DNA from: Psychrobacter namhaensis
Lineage (GTDB): Bacteria > Pseudomonadota > Gammaproteobacteria > Pseudomonadales > Moraxellaceae
Assembly (NCBI RefSeq): GCF_016107545.1
Contig: NZ_JABASS010000005.1
Coordinates: 1-64,000, forward strand
DNA: 64,000 nucleotides
Direction: 5' to 3'
Notes under the pieces: model-generated
Database searches by the model: none
What the model saw: only the letters and a program-made list of their open reading frames with translations
Told to the model about the DNA's origin: nothing
Shown here: positions 47,849-56,642 of the stretch, in pieces
Numbering within the stretch: the stretch's first letter is position 1
How the letters are laid out: every line of letters starts with the position of its first letter
Made by a program: the position numbers and the translations under genes

Positions 47849-49507
47849 CTACGCCAAGATACGCCAAACAACAACGATAACAGCCAATAGATAAAAGATA
47901 GGGGCAAGCCAGCCAACTTGTGTCGCAATGGCAATAAACACCGCAAATCCTGCAAGTGCTATCCAATCACGGCGTCGATCATTGAGCAGATCAGCTCGTA
48001 TTTGCTGTATTTCTCGCAACTGACTGTCTTGTCTTGATCCTTGCATAGCCAGACTTTGTAACCCTTGGTCTAGTAGTTTGGGGATATCAGTGGTGGATAA
48101 TAAAATCTCTGGTAACTGCTGGCGTAACTGCTGCAAATTACGCATCGGGTCCAGTTGTTCTTTGATCCAACTGCTTAAAATGGGTTTGGCAAGTGACCAG
48201 ATATCGAGGTCAGGATACAAGTCGCGTCCGAGGCCCTCAACATGCACTAAGGTCTTAAGCAATAGCATAAGCTGCGGAGGAATACTCATATGATGGCGAC
48301 GTGCGATGTCTAAAATTTGCATCAACACACCGGCAAAATCGATGTCATTAATAGATTTTTGCAGCATTGGACCGACAGTGCGCTTCATATCGCGCATCAA
48401 GGCATGTTTGTCAGTATTTGGTGGTATCCAGCCGGCACGACTCACAATATCAACCATCGCAGTGAAGTTATTATTCATCACGGCCAGTAGCATACGGGCG
48501 ACGATGAGTTGATCGTCTTTTGATAAAGTACCCATGATGGCGCAGTCAAGACCGATATAGCGTGGTTCGTGCCCTAAGTCAACCGCTGGCATATCTGCAG
48601 GGAGCGTTTTGACTGGCGGCGTTTCTACGAAGACATTGCCCGGATGCATGTCGGCATGAAAAAAGTTGTCGCGAAACACTTGCGTAAAAAATATGGTCAA
48701 GCCTTTTTTTGCCAGTGTGGCGCGATCGTAGCCGAGTTTGTCAAACACCTCCACTTGCGAGATAGGGACGCCTTGAATGCGTTCCATAATCATCACATTT
48801 TTGGCGGCATCATAGACTTCAGGCACATACATCAATGCAGAGCCTAAGAAGTTATTGCGCATTTGCGTGGTGTTGTCTGCCTCAAGGGTTAAATCTAGCT
48901 CATTTAACATCACTTGGCGATAGTCTTCCACAATATCAATGATATGTACGGCGCGTGCTGCTTCAATACGCGCAGACGCCCAATTGGCAAGCTCTCGTAA
49001 CAGCTCGAAGTCAGCGACTATGGTGGTGCGAATATCGGGACGCACTACTTTTACCACCACTTCACGGCCATCATGCAGGGCGGCTGTGTGTACTTGGGCG
49101 ATAGACGCTGCGGCTAGCGGCTTGACATCAAAACGCGCAAACAGCGTGTCAATAGAGTGGCCGAGACCGTGTTTGGGGTCTTGGATTTGCGCGATAGCAG
49201 TATCAGCGTCAAAAGGTTTGACCTTGTCTTGTAGTTGTACCAGTTGCTCAATAATTTCAGGTGGTACCAAATCACGGCGAGTAGAAAGCAGCTGGCCGAG
49301 TTTCAAAAACAGCGTGCCCATGTCTTCAAGCGCGTATTTAATGGCATTTGGCTGGTGCTTTTTGCCCCAAGCTGCCGGATGCAAACGGATCAACCGTACT
49401 AAAGGTTGCAGTTGCGGGGCTTCTTCAACAGAAAAATGAGTATCAATGCGATAGGTTGCGGCGATACGCCAAAGCTCAAGTAAACGGGCGCGATGAGATA
49501 ATAGCAT
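47849..49507 (-). CDS. ubiB: Ubiquinone biosynthesis regulatory protein kinase UbiB
   Basis: Atypical kinase-like ATPase (ABC1/ADCK family) needed for ubiquinone hydroxylation steps. The KxGQ motif appears in FLKLGQLLSTRRDLVPPE; the Ala-rich loop as KPLAAASIAQVHTA; then VVKVVRPDI and FHADMHPGNVFV as the catalytic and metal-binding loop. Two C-terminal transmembrane helices (about 510-550) anchor it. It follows ubiJ by 82 bp, in the conserved ubiE-ubiJ-ubiB order. Confidence 0.96.
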   Translation of the reverse strand: MLLSHRARLLELWRIAATYRIDTHFSVEEAPQLQPLVRLIRLHPAAWGKKHQPNAIKYALEDMGTLFLKLGQLLSTRRDLVPPEIIEQLVQLQDKVKPFDADTAIAQIQDPKHGLGHSIDTLFARFDVKPLAAASIAQVHTAALHDGREVVVKVVRPDIRTTIVADFELLRELANWASARIEAARAVHIIDIVEDYRQVMLNELDLTLEADNTTQMRNNFLGSALMYVPEVYDAAKNVMIMERIQGVPISQVEVFDKLGYDRATLAKKGLTIFFTQVFRDNFFHADMHPGNVFVETPPVKTLPADMPAVDLGHEPRYIGLDCAIMGTLSKDDQLIVARMLLAVMNNNFTAMVDIVSRAGWIPPNTDKHALMRDMKRTVGPMLQKSINDIDFAGVLMQILDIARRHHMSIPPQLMLLLKTLVHVEGLGRDLYPDLDIWSLAKPILSSWIKEQLDPMRNLQQLRQQLPEILLSTTDIPKLLDQGLQSLAMQGSRQDSQLREIQQIRADLLNDRRRDWIALAGFAVFIAIATQVGWLAPIFYLLAVIVVVWRILA

Positions 49508-49588
49508 GAGGTATAGGTACTCTAAAGAAAGTCAAAAATTGGACAAGGCTGCGCTTATGCATAGATCATGATTAACCGATGACAGCGC

Positions 49589-50284
49589 TTAACGATTATT
49601 GATTAATTGCGCTTGCTCATCTTTGATAGCAGCAAGTCTGGCTTCTTCACGTTCGACATCAGCACGCAGCTTTAACAATTGCTGCTTGAGGTCGTTTACT
49701 TCTGTCATCTCAGCCGGATCGGTAGGGCTATTGCCTGCCACATCATTGGCCCAATCGCTTACATCATCAAAAGCTTGTTTGGCGCTATGACGCCAGCTGC
49801 CTTTAAGCTGCGATATGAGCAGGTGCAACTGGCTGGCCATCGGTTTGCCAATAAAAGGCTCAAGCTGACCTGCGACATCGGGGTCAAACCCTGCCACCAA
49901 CTGCTTAAGCTGCATCAATACTTTGTAATCACCAGAGATAGGTAAGTTACCTTCAGTGCCGCACATCAGGTTGAGCAGTTGGGCGGGATTGTCGACGGTG
50001 ATGCTACAGTCTGGGCGACTGTGACCCATACGTGCGCGCTCCATACTGGCTTTTTGACGCTCATCCATCTGGCCACTAGGTTCAAACACACTATCTATCG
50101 TCACAGGCTCAAAACGCAGACGCTCATCAGTAAATAGGATATCCAAGTTAATGTCAGGCGCACCCATATTGAGTCGTAGCACTTTGCCAGCGAGCGGTGC
50201 AAGCCCAGCTTTGGTAATCTCATCACTTGCAATAGCAAAGTTAATCAGCTTTTCGGCACCCGCCAAAAGTAAGACAGTCAGCAT
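49589..50284 (-). CDS. ubiJ: Ubiquinone biosynthesis accessory factor UbiJ
   Basis: SCP2-type lipid-binding protein that organises the soluble Ubi complex with UbiK. The N-terminal part has AGAEKLINFAIASDEITKAGLAPLAGKVLRL and a beta-sheet with DLFT-like segment; SITVDNPAQLLNLMCGTEGNLPISGD is the SCP2 core. The C-terminal 50 residues form a coiled coil (LKQQLLKLRADVEREEARLAAIKDE), expected for UbiJ. Position between ubiE and ubiB settles the identity. Confidence 0.93.
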   Translation of the reverse strand: MLTVLLLAGAEKLINFAIASDEITKAGLAPLAGKVLRLNMGAPDINLDILFTDERLRFEPVTIDSVFEPSGQMDERQKASMERARMGHSRPDCSITVDNPAQLLNLMCGTEGNLPISGDYKVLMQLKQLVAGFDPDVAGQLEPFIGKPMASQLHLLISQLKGSWRHSAKQAFDDVSDWANDVAGNSPTDPAEMTEVNDLKQQLLKLRADVEREEARLAAIKDEQAQLINNR

Positions 50285-50396
50285 AAAGGCTCTCGCATCT
50301 TTAATTGAGCGCCTTTAGACAGGCGCAGCGTTTATAGGATCAGTGGTTACGATTATTTGGTGTCGTCATTGATAGGCTATCGTGACACTTTTTTCG

Positions 50397-51527
50397 TTAA
50401 GCTTTAAAGCCACGATGGACGGCAACGATACCAGCCGTTAGGTTGTGATAATCACAGTTTTCAAAACCCGCTTGTTGCATCATCTGTTTTAGCGTCTGCT
50501 GATCAGGGTGCATACGAATCGATTCAGCCAAGTACTGATAGCTCTCAGAGTCATTGGCAATCAGCTTACCCATAATCGGTAATGCGGTAAAAGAGTATAA
50601 ATCATAAGCTTTAGATAATGGCTCAAATACAGGTTTTGAGAATTCTAAAATCAACAGACGACCGCCTGGTTTGAGAACGCGATACATGGCTTTTAGGGCA
50701 GCGTCTTTGTCGGTGACATTGCGCAGACCAAAGCTAATGGTGATCAAATCAAAGCTTTCGTCGTCAAAGGGCGCTAAGGTTTCAGCGTTTGCTAAGACAA
50801 AATCAACGTTATTACAGCCTGCATTGATCAAACGCTCACGACCGACTTCTAGCATTGCAGCATTGATGTCTGACAGTACAACGTGACCGTTTCTACCGAC
50901 TTCGCGGCTAAAGACTTTGGCCAAATCACCTGTGCCGCCAGCGATATCGAGTACATGTTGACCCGAACGCACCCCTGATAAGCTGATGGCATAACGCTTC
51001 CACAGACGATGAATACCAAAAGACATCAAGTCATTCATGATGTCATATTTTTTGGCGACTGAAGTAAAAACATCAGCCACCCGTGCTTGTTTCTCAGCCT
51101 TATTGACCGTTTTATAACCAAAATGCGTTTCTTCATTCCCATCAGTATCAGGCGTGTGCGGATTGTTGATGTCATCACGCTGATTGAAGCGCGTTTGTTT
51201 GGTGCTCTGTGTGTCAGATTGTGCCGCGTCATTATCGGTGCTGCTATTGACGTTGTGACTGGTATTGTTATTTGGCATAGTGGTTTGTTGGCCTTGTGGC
51301 GTTCCAGTTGGTAGGTCTTGGACGTGCGTAAAATCATTAGCATGGCTGTTTTTTGTCACAGCCTTGGCGTTCACTGTATGAGGTGCTGGGCTTTGGCGGG
51401 CTTGGGCTTGCGCGCTAATGCTTTGGTTGTGAGTAATACTGTCTTGTACCAATTTATCTTGTAAGTGGCCGTTGCTCGTAGCGCTTTGGCTTAGGTCAGC
51501 GTTGTTATTATTTGTGTTATCGGTCAT
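50397..51527 (-). CDS. ubiE: Ubiquinone/menaquinone methyltransferase UbiE with N-terminal extension
   Basis: C-methyltransferase of ubiquinone (and menaquinone) synthesis. The catalytic domain starts at about residue 134 with [13 protein letters not shown] and has [20 protein letters not shown] motif [15 protein letters not shown] (193-207) and [26 protein letters not shown]; it ends [11 protein letters not shown] as expected. The first 131 residues are a Gln/Asn/Thr/Ser/Asp-rich low-complexity stretch not found in E. coli UbiE (251 aa). An AGGACA site lies before the ATG at 51527, supporting translation of the extension. Confidence 0.95.
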   Translation of the reverse strand: MTDNTNNNNADLSQSATSNGHLQDKLVQDSITHNQSISAQAQARQSPAPHTVNAKAVTKNSHANDFTHVQDLPTGTPQGQQTTMPNNNTSHNVNSSTDNDAAQSDTQSTKQTRFNQRDDINNPHTPDTDGNEETHFGYKTVNKAEKQARVADVFTSVAKKYDIMNDLMSFGIHRLWKRYAISLSGVRSGQHVLDIAGGTGDLAKVFSREVGRNGHVVLSDINAAMLEVGRERLINAGCNNVDFVLANAETLAPFDDESFDLITISFGLRNVTDKDAALKAMYRVLKPGGRLLILEFSKPVFEPLSKAYDLYSFTALPIMGKLIANDSESYQYLAESIRMHPDQQTLKQMMQQAGFENCDYHNLTAGIVAVHRGFKA

Positions 51528-51615
51528 AACATTGTCCTATTATTCGTTTTTGTGGCAGTCTTTTTATGGTTATCTTTTTGAAAGGTGTCAGCGTGCGCCA
51601 AACACCTCATGGATC

Positions 51616-52329
51616 CTATGATACACCAAACGCCACTAGCTTACCGCCATTATCCTTGTCATGAACTTGGTCAATAATCATCAGTTCACGCTCACAAAAC
51701 GGCTCAATAAAACTGCTCACACTTTTTAGAGGCTTCATGGCTTTAAAGCCGGTATCAATGAAGTCATAAAGTGGTTGGAAGTTATAACGGTAGGCGGTGC
51801 CCTTCGCTAAGGCAAACGCTTTTTTGAGCATAAAGGAGTTCAAATGTTTGTCAGTGCGGTAGCAGACTTCTTTGAGGTTAGCAATCTGTACGCGGCGTTC
51901 ATCTGCTTCATCGACCGCGAGGTAGGCGGCCAGCATGTTGTCTTCGTTGACAGGTAAGTCTTGAGCAGACAACCACTGGGCCAAATGCAAGTCTAGCTCA
52001 ATGGCTAAAATTGCCGCTTGGATGCCCATGCTACCAGCTTCTAACGCTGATTCTTTAGCAAGCCGTTCAAGTTTTTTAGCCTTGGGAAGGATGCGTTCTA
52101 GCTGCTGCGCCAGTAGTTTAAACTCATCTCCACCATATAATTGGGTCAGGAAATAGTCTGCCATGAGTTGGTTTTTGGGTTGTTCAAACAGGTCGCTATG
52201 AGTACGCTTAAGTCTTGATTGCTGCCATTTTTGTACGTCATTGAGCTTGGTGTTTAATTCAGCGTCTTGATGGTGGGGTAGCGCCCAAAAACGTACTAAA
52301 TGTTGTTGTAAATCAGCTAGAGCAGACAT
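51616..52329 (-). CDS. Conserved protein of unknown function upstream of ubiE
   Basis: 237 residues, mostly helical and charged, with no signal peptide or membrane segment. I do not recognise a named domain. Visible traits are LKRTHSDLFEQPKN, an ADYFLTQLYGGDEF segment that recurs in related Moraxellaceae proteins as I recall, LERILPKAKKLERLA, and an acidic AVDEADERRVQIANL helix. It precedes ubiE by 88 bp on the same strand, so it may share transcription with the ubi genes. A link to quinone synthesis is inference only. Confidence 0.7.
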   Translation of the reverse strand: MSALADLQQHLVRFWALPHHQDAELNTKLNDVQKWQQSRLKRTHSDLFEQPKNQLMADYFLTQLYGGDEFKLLAQQLERILPKAKKLERLAKESALEAGSMGIQAAILAIELDLHLAQWLSAQDLPVNEDNMLAAYLAVDEADERRVQIANLKEVCYRTDKHLNSFMLKKAFALAKGTAYRYNFQPLYDFIDTGFKAMKPLKSVSSFIEPFCERELMIIDQVHDKDNGGKLVAFGVS

Positions 52330-52571
52330 GAAAAAATCCTCTATAAAAGTAAAGATCTTGATGAGATCGAGAGCAAGGTGGGCAGTACTGAGTGCTAGGT
52401 TTTTTTATACTGAATGGTATCTATTAAAGCATGTGTCTAAAATTGTGTTCACCTTAAAAGAAAATAAAGCAGAATACAAATGTCAAACTGTTACATAGCA
52501 GCGTTATTTACTGCATGAGCCGAATGCTATGATTGAGCTGACGAGTTTTCAATCATAAGAGGAGTCCAGTT

Positions 52572-54275
52572 ATGAGTAAAAAGAATCATACGACTGAACC
52601 GGTAGCACCACAAGCGGTAAGTGCACAATTTAGCGATGAGGTGATCAAACAGCGCTTAACCCCCAATCCTCTCAGTCAGTTTTCTATGGATAAAGACTCG
52701 CTTAGATTGGCACTGGTCACGGCCCAATACGCTCTGCGCGCCACGCGGCAACAAACGCCGTCCACCACCAATAAACCCACCGGACTACTGGTGCTGGTCA
52801 ACGGCATGGAGCAGGCGGGTAAGGGGACAGCCGTCAAACAACTACGGCAGTGGGTAGATCCACGGCTTTTAAAAGTTGAGGCGACCATTGGCTATTGTCC
52901 CTTAAACTATCAGCCTATTTGGCAAGCCCATACCAAAGTGATGCCGCGGCACGGTGATGTAACGGTGTATTTTGGCAACTGGTATGCTGACTTGCTTTAC
53001 AACGTCATGCGTATGGCAATGTCAGACAGCGAAAGTGGAGATCAGCCCGCAAAAGACAAAAGTTATAAAAACATAAATGATCTTCCCACTACGACATGGC
53101 AGGACTATTTACAACAGCAACTCATTGAACTACAAGCGTTTGAAGATGACCTTATAGCCAATCATACCAGAGTGTTAAAATGTTGGTTTCATGTCGATGT
53201 TGATACCTTACAAAATCGGCTAAATGACGCTGAGGCTGACCCACAGTTTTTGTATCAAGTGGATTGGCACAGTAAAAAAGTTGTCGAAAAATTTAATGAA
53301 GTGGCCACGATTCTGCTGCGACAACAGGATGACTGGATTGTTATAGATGGGGAGGATAAGTCGCAAGCCGCCGATCATTTCTGTCATGAAGCACTGCATG
53401 CGATGCAAACCGCGCTAGTAAGTAGCAAAACAAGCGCTGACACGACGGAAAACCAGACTGCGTCTATTAAAGAGGCTCTATCTGAGACACCAGATGCTGG
53501 ATGGCAAGCTGAGCCATCACCTGCACCAGAAAAATTTGAACCTGTAAACATACCTGATTGCTTAAAAGATATCGATGATACCAAAGTAGATAAGGCTGAC
53601 TATCGTACCGCATTGGCAGAAAAGCAGGCTCGTCTCGCTGAATTACTGCGCGCGCGCAATGGTCGTCACATCGTTTTTGCCTTTGAGGGGATGGATGCGG
53701 CTGGCAAAGGCGGGGCGATCAAAAGATTGGTGGCGCCGCTCGACCCACGCGAATATCAAGTTTATAATATCGGGGCGCCAATGCTATATGAAGCACAGCA
53801 TCCTTATCTGTGGCGATTTTGGACAAGATTGCCCAATGAGCAGACAGATCGCATCAGTCGCATCGCCATCTTTGATCGTACTTGGTATGGGCGCGTGTTG
53901 GTTGAGCGTATCGAAAGCTTTGCAAGTAGTGCGGAGTGGCAGCGAGCGTATGATGAAATCAATCGTTTTGAGGCGGACTTAACCAAAGCTGGTACAATAG
54001 TCATTAAATATTGGCTGGCCATCGACAAACAAGAACAGCTTAAACGTTTTAAAGCGCGTCAAAACACACCGCATAAGCAATTTAAGTTAACGGATGATGA
54101 TTGGCGTAATCGTGATAAGTGGTCAGAGTATGTGCAATCAGCAGCTGACATGCTGGCACGTACCGATACAAAAAATGCCCCTTGGTGCGTCATAGCAACC
54201 AATGAAAAACGTCAGGCACGTTTAGAGGTTTTAGATCATGCGATTAAGCAGCTATCAGCAGCGCATGAAAGCTAA
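52572..54275 (+). CDS. pap: Polyphosphate:AMP phosphotransferase (two-domain PPK2)
   Basis: Two fused PPK2 domains, 567 residues, matching class II PPK2 (PAP of Acinetobacter), which makes ADP from AMP and polyphosphate. Walker A motifs are NGMEQAGKGT (78-87) and EGMDAAGKGG (about 370-380); the second copy also has YNIGAP, WRFWTRLPN and IFDRTWYGRVLVERIE, the active-site block. The first copy is degenerate in the latter block (YFGNWYADLL). The linker of about residues 290-330 is acidic and Ser/Thr-rich. GAGGAG precedes the ATG. With the PiT gene downstream it suggests a phosphate/polyphosphate module. Confidence 0.92.
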   Translation: MSKKNHTTEPVAPQAVSAQFSDEVIKQRLTPNPLSQFSMDKDSLRLALVTAQYALRATRQQTPSTTNKPTGLLVLVNGMEQAGKGTAVKQLRQWVDPRLLKVEATIGYCPLNYQPIWQAHTKVMPRHGDVTVYFGNWYADLLYNVMRMAMSDSESGDQPAKDKSYKNINDLPTTTWQDYLQQQLIELQAFEDDLIANHTRVLKCWFHVDVDTLQNRLNDAEADPQFLYQVDWHSKKVVEKFNEVATILLRQQDDWIVIDGEDKSQAADHFCHEALHAMQTALVSSKTSADTTENQTASIKEALSETPDAGWQAEPSPAPEKFEPVNIPDCLKDIDDTKVDKADYRTALAEKQARLAELLRARNGRHIVFAFEGMDAAGKGGAIKRLVAPLDPREYQVYNIGAPMLYEAQHPYLWRFWTRLPNEQTDRISRIAIFDRTWYGRVLVERIESFASSAEWQRAYDEINRFEADLTKAGTIVIKYWLAIDKQEQLKRFKARQNTPHKQFKLTDDDWRNRDKWSEYVQSAADMLARTDTKNAPWCVIATNEKRQARLEVLDHAIKQLSAAHES

Positions 54276-54937
54276 CGCACCATGGATGAATAAATGCTTG
54301 TAGTGGTTTATACAATTTCATAAACGAAAAATTTCATAAACGAAACGAGCAGTTCGTGCCCCAAGAGTCTATGCAAAAACTCTACCCCATGAGCATGTCA
54401 TGGAGAGTGGAGCCACGGTATTATCTGGGTCACACACGGGCAGTTACAAATATCGCAATATCATCATGCATTATGTGTTTATATTTAATATAATAGGCGC
54501 GTTATTGGCTTCTACTAAGTACTAAACTCACTTAGCAAGCAGAGTATGCTTGTCGTTAAACACGCATGTCTTAACAACTTGAACAAAGCTTGTTACAGTG
54601 CCAGTTATCAATACCAAAATTATCACTATAAAAAATCTAAGCCGCAAGATGCTGTAATCAGATGATTTGGCAATAGCACTTGCGGCTTTGTGACATGTTG
54701 AATGATGTTTTTTTACGCTATCTGCTGCCTATCAGTAAAATCAAATGTTAAAGAGTAGCTAAGAGCGCACGGGTAGGACATCAAAACAGTCGTGAGAAAA
54801 GACACTATTTAAAAAGCACGTTGCGCGTTTGCTATACGCCCTCTTAATGTCACATGCCATAATCAGCAGTATCAATAGCAACGCCATGTCATCAACCGCA
54901 TATAATTTCAATCAGCTTACGCAGGACGTATCAACGT
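54276..54937. other. Long intergenic region between pap and the PiT gene
   Basis: About 660 bp without a credible gene. It contains a bulged hairpin at 54640-54687 (AGCCGCAAG..TGCT with AGCACTTGCGGCT; on the minus strand it is followed by a T-rich stretch). A second dyad lies at 54379-54408, with CTCTACCCCATGA and TCATGGAGAG. No Pho-box was convincing. Confidence 0.45.
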
Positions 54938-56545
54938 ATGGGTATTAGCAGCAGTTCTACAGAGTCGACCAAATCAATCGGCTCTATGAGAGTAAATCTA
55001 TTTTTTGCCATTTTACTGATTGCGATGACCGCCTACTTTTTGTGGTGGGGTCTAGATTACACAATGCGTCAACAGACGACGCTATTTATTGTAGCAACCG
55101 CTTTTGGTGTCTTTATGGCATTCAATATTGGTGGTAACGATGTCGCCAACTCTTTTGGTACGTCAGTCGGTGCAGGCACATTAACCATTCCTCAAGCATT
55201 AGGGGTGGCAGCGATATTTGAGGTATCGGGGGCCGTATTGGCAGGTGGTGAGGTGACCGACACGATTCGTAAAGGTATCGTTGATTTAGATGGTTTGTCA
55301 GTCACACCCAATCAGTTTATTTATGTCATGCTTTCAGCGCTTATTGCGGCCGCGTTTTGGCTGCTGTTTGCTACGCGCAAGGGGTTGCCGGTATCGACCA
55401 CCCACTCTATTATCGGCGGGGTCGTTGGTAGTTCTATCGTTCTAGGGTTTGATTTGGGCGGGAGCGCTACAGCGTTTTCTACCGTTGATTGGGGCACCAT
55501 TGGCACCATCGCTATTTCTTGGGTATTGTCGCCACTATTGGGTGGTGTATTGGCCTATGTGCTGTACGGACAAATTAAGAAAAACATCATTGAGTATAAT
55601 GATAGAACAGAGGCGCATATTGGTGAGCTAAAAGCCAATAAAAAAGTCTTAAAACAAAATCATAAAGAGTTTTTGGATGGGTTGACAGAGTCAGAACAAC
55701 TGGCCTATACGTCCGCCATGTTACGCGATCAAGAGATTTATAAAGACGATGACTGCGTCGTTGAAGACCTAGAAACTGACTATTATAAAAAGCTTTATGA
55801 AATCGAGAACGAGCGCACTAACCTTGATACCCTAAAAGCCCTGAAGCAATGGGTGCCTATCATTGCAGCATTGGGCGGGGCGGTCATGACTTCTCTAGTC
55901 GTGTTTAAAGGGCTCAAAAACGTCAATAACAATCTGACGACGTTGCAGGGTTTTTTGATCATGGGGATGATTGCTGCGCTGGTTTGGCTGGCTACCTTTA
56001 TCTACACCAAGACTATCCGTGGTAAACATAAAGAAGACCTTACTAAGGCGACTTTTATTATGTTTAGCTGGATGCAGGTCTTTACCGCCTCAGCCTTTGC
56101 GTTTAGTCATGGGTCGAATGACATTGCCAATGCCGTTGGTCCTTTTGCAGCCATTATGGACGTTATTCGTACCAATGAGATCGCTTCACAAGCTGCCGTT
56201 CCTCCCGCTGTCATGTTGACCTTTGGTGTGGCACTGATCGTCGGTCTTTGGTTCATCGGTAAAGAAGTGATTCAGACGGTGGGTACCAATCTAGCGAAGA
56301 TGCACCCAGCTTCCGGCTTCTCAGCTGAACTGGCTGCTGCTGCTGTCGTTATGGGAGCGTCGACGATGGGTCTGCCAGTGTCGAGTACTCACACATTAGT
56401 TGGTGCAGTACTTGGCATCGGTATTGTTAATAGAGATACCAACTGGGCACTAATGAAGCCAATCGGCTTAGCTTGGGTGATTACGCTTCCTGCAGCCGCT
56501 ACCATGTCTGCAATCAGTTATGTCGTACTCAAGCAGATCTTTTAA
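54938..56545 (+). CDS. pitA: PiT-family inorganic phosphate transporter
   Basis: Low-affinity phosphate permease of 535 residues. The two PiT signature repeats are present: NIGGNDVANSFGTSVGAGTL near residues 64-83 and FSHGSNDIANAVGPFAAI about residues 390-407, with STTHSIIGGVVGSSIVLG and SSTHTLVGAVLGIG. A central cytoplasmic loop (about 210-300) is highly charged and acidic. AGGA lies before the ATG. A terminator follows. Confidence 0.93.
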   Translation: MGISSSSTESTKSIGSMRVNLFFAILLIAMTAYFLWWGLDYTMRQQTTLFIVATAFGVFMAFNIGGNDVANSFGTSVGAGTLTIPQALGVAAIFEVSGAVLAGGEVTDTIRKGIVDLDGLSVTPNQFIYVMLSALIAAAFWLLFATRKGLPVSTTHSIIGGVVGSSIVLGFDLGGSATAFSTVDWGTIGTIAISWVLSPLLGGVLAYVLYGQIKKNIIEYNDRTEAHIGELKANKKVLKQNHKEFLDGLTESEQLAYTSAMLRDQEIYKDDDCVVEDLETDYYKKLYEIENERTNLDTLKALKQWVPIIAALGGAVMTSLVVFKGLKNVNNNLTTLQGFLIMGMIAALVWLATFIYTKTIRGKHKEDLTKATFIMFSWMQVFTASAFAFSHGSNDIANAVGPFAAIMDVIRTNEIASQAAVPPAVMLTFGVALIVGLWFIGKEVIQTVGTNLAKMHPASGFSAELAAAAVVMGASTMGLPVSSTHTLVGAVLGIGIVNRDTNWALMKPIGLAWVITLPAAATMSAISYVVLKQIF

Positions 56546-56586
56546 AAATGCAGCATCCCATAGATTTACGGGCTAACTGAATACCA

Positions 56587-56629
56587 GAAAAAACGCTTAT
56601 TGGCATCATACCGATAAGCGTTTTTTTAT
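56587..56629. terminator. Bidirectional terminator between the PiT and HTH-aminotransferase genes
   Basis: AAAAAACGCTTATTGG and CCGATAAGCGTTTTTTT pair with a 7-nt loop (one G-U) between convergent genes, with A and T runs on both flanks. Confidence 0.85.
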
Positions 56630-56642
56630 GTTAGTTGTACGT

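Noticed and set aside
52490-52560. Possible Pho box upstream of the polyphosphate:AMP phosphotransferase
   Set aside because: TGTCA and TGTTA occur 8 bp apart, not at the 11-bp period of a Pho box, and the flanks do not match.
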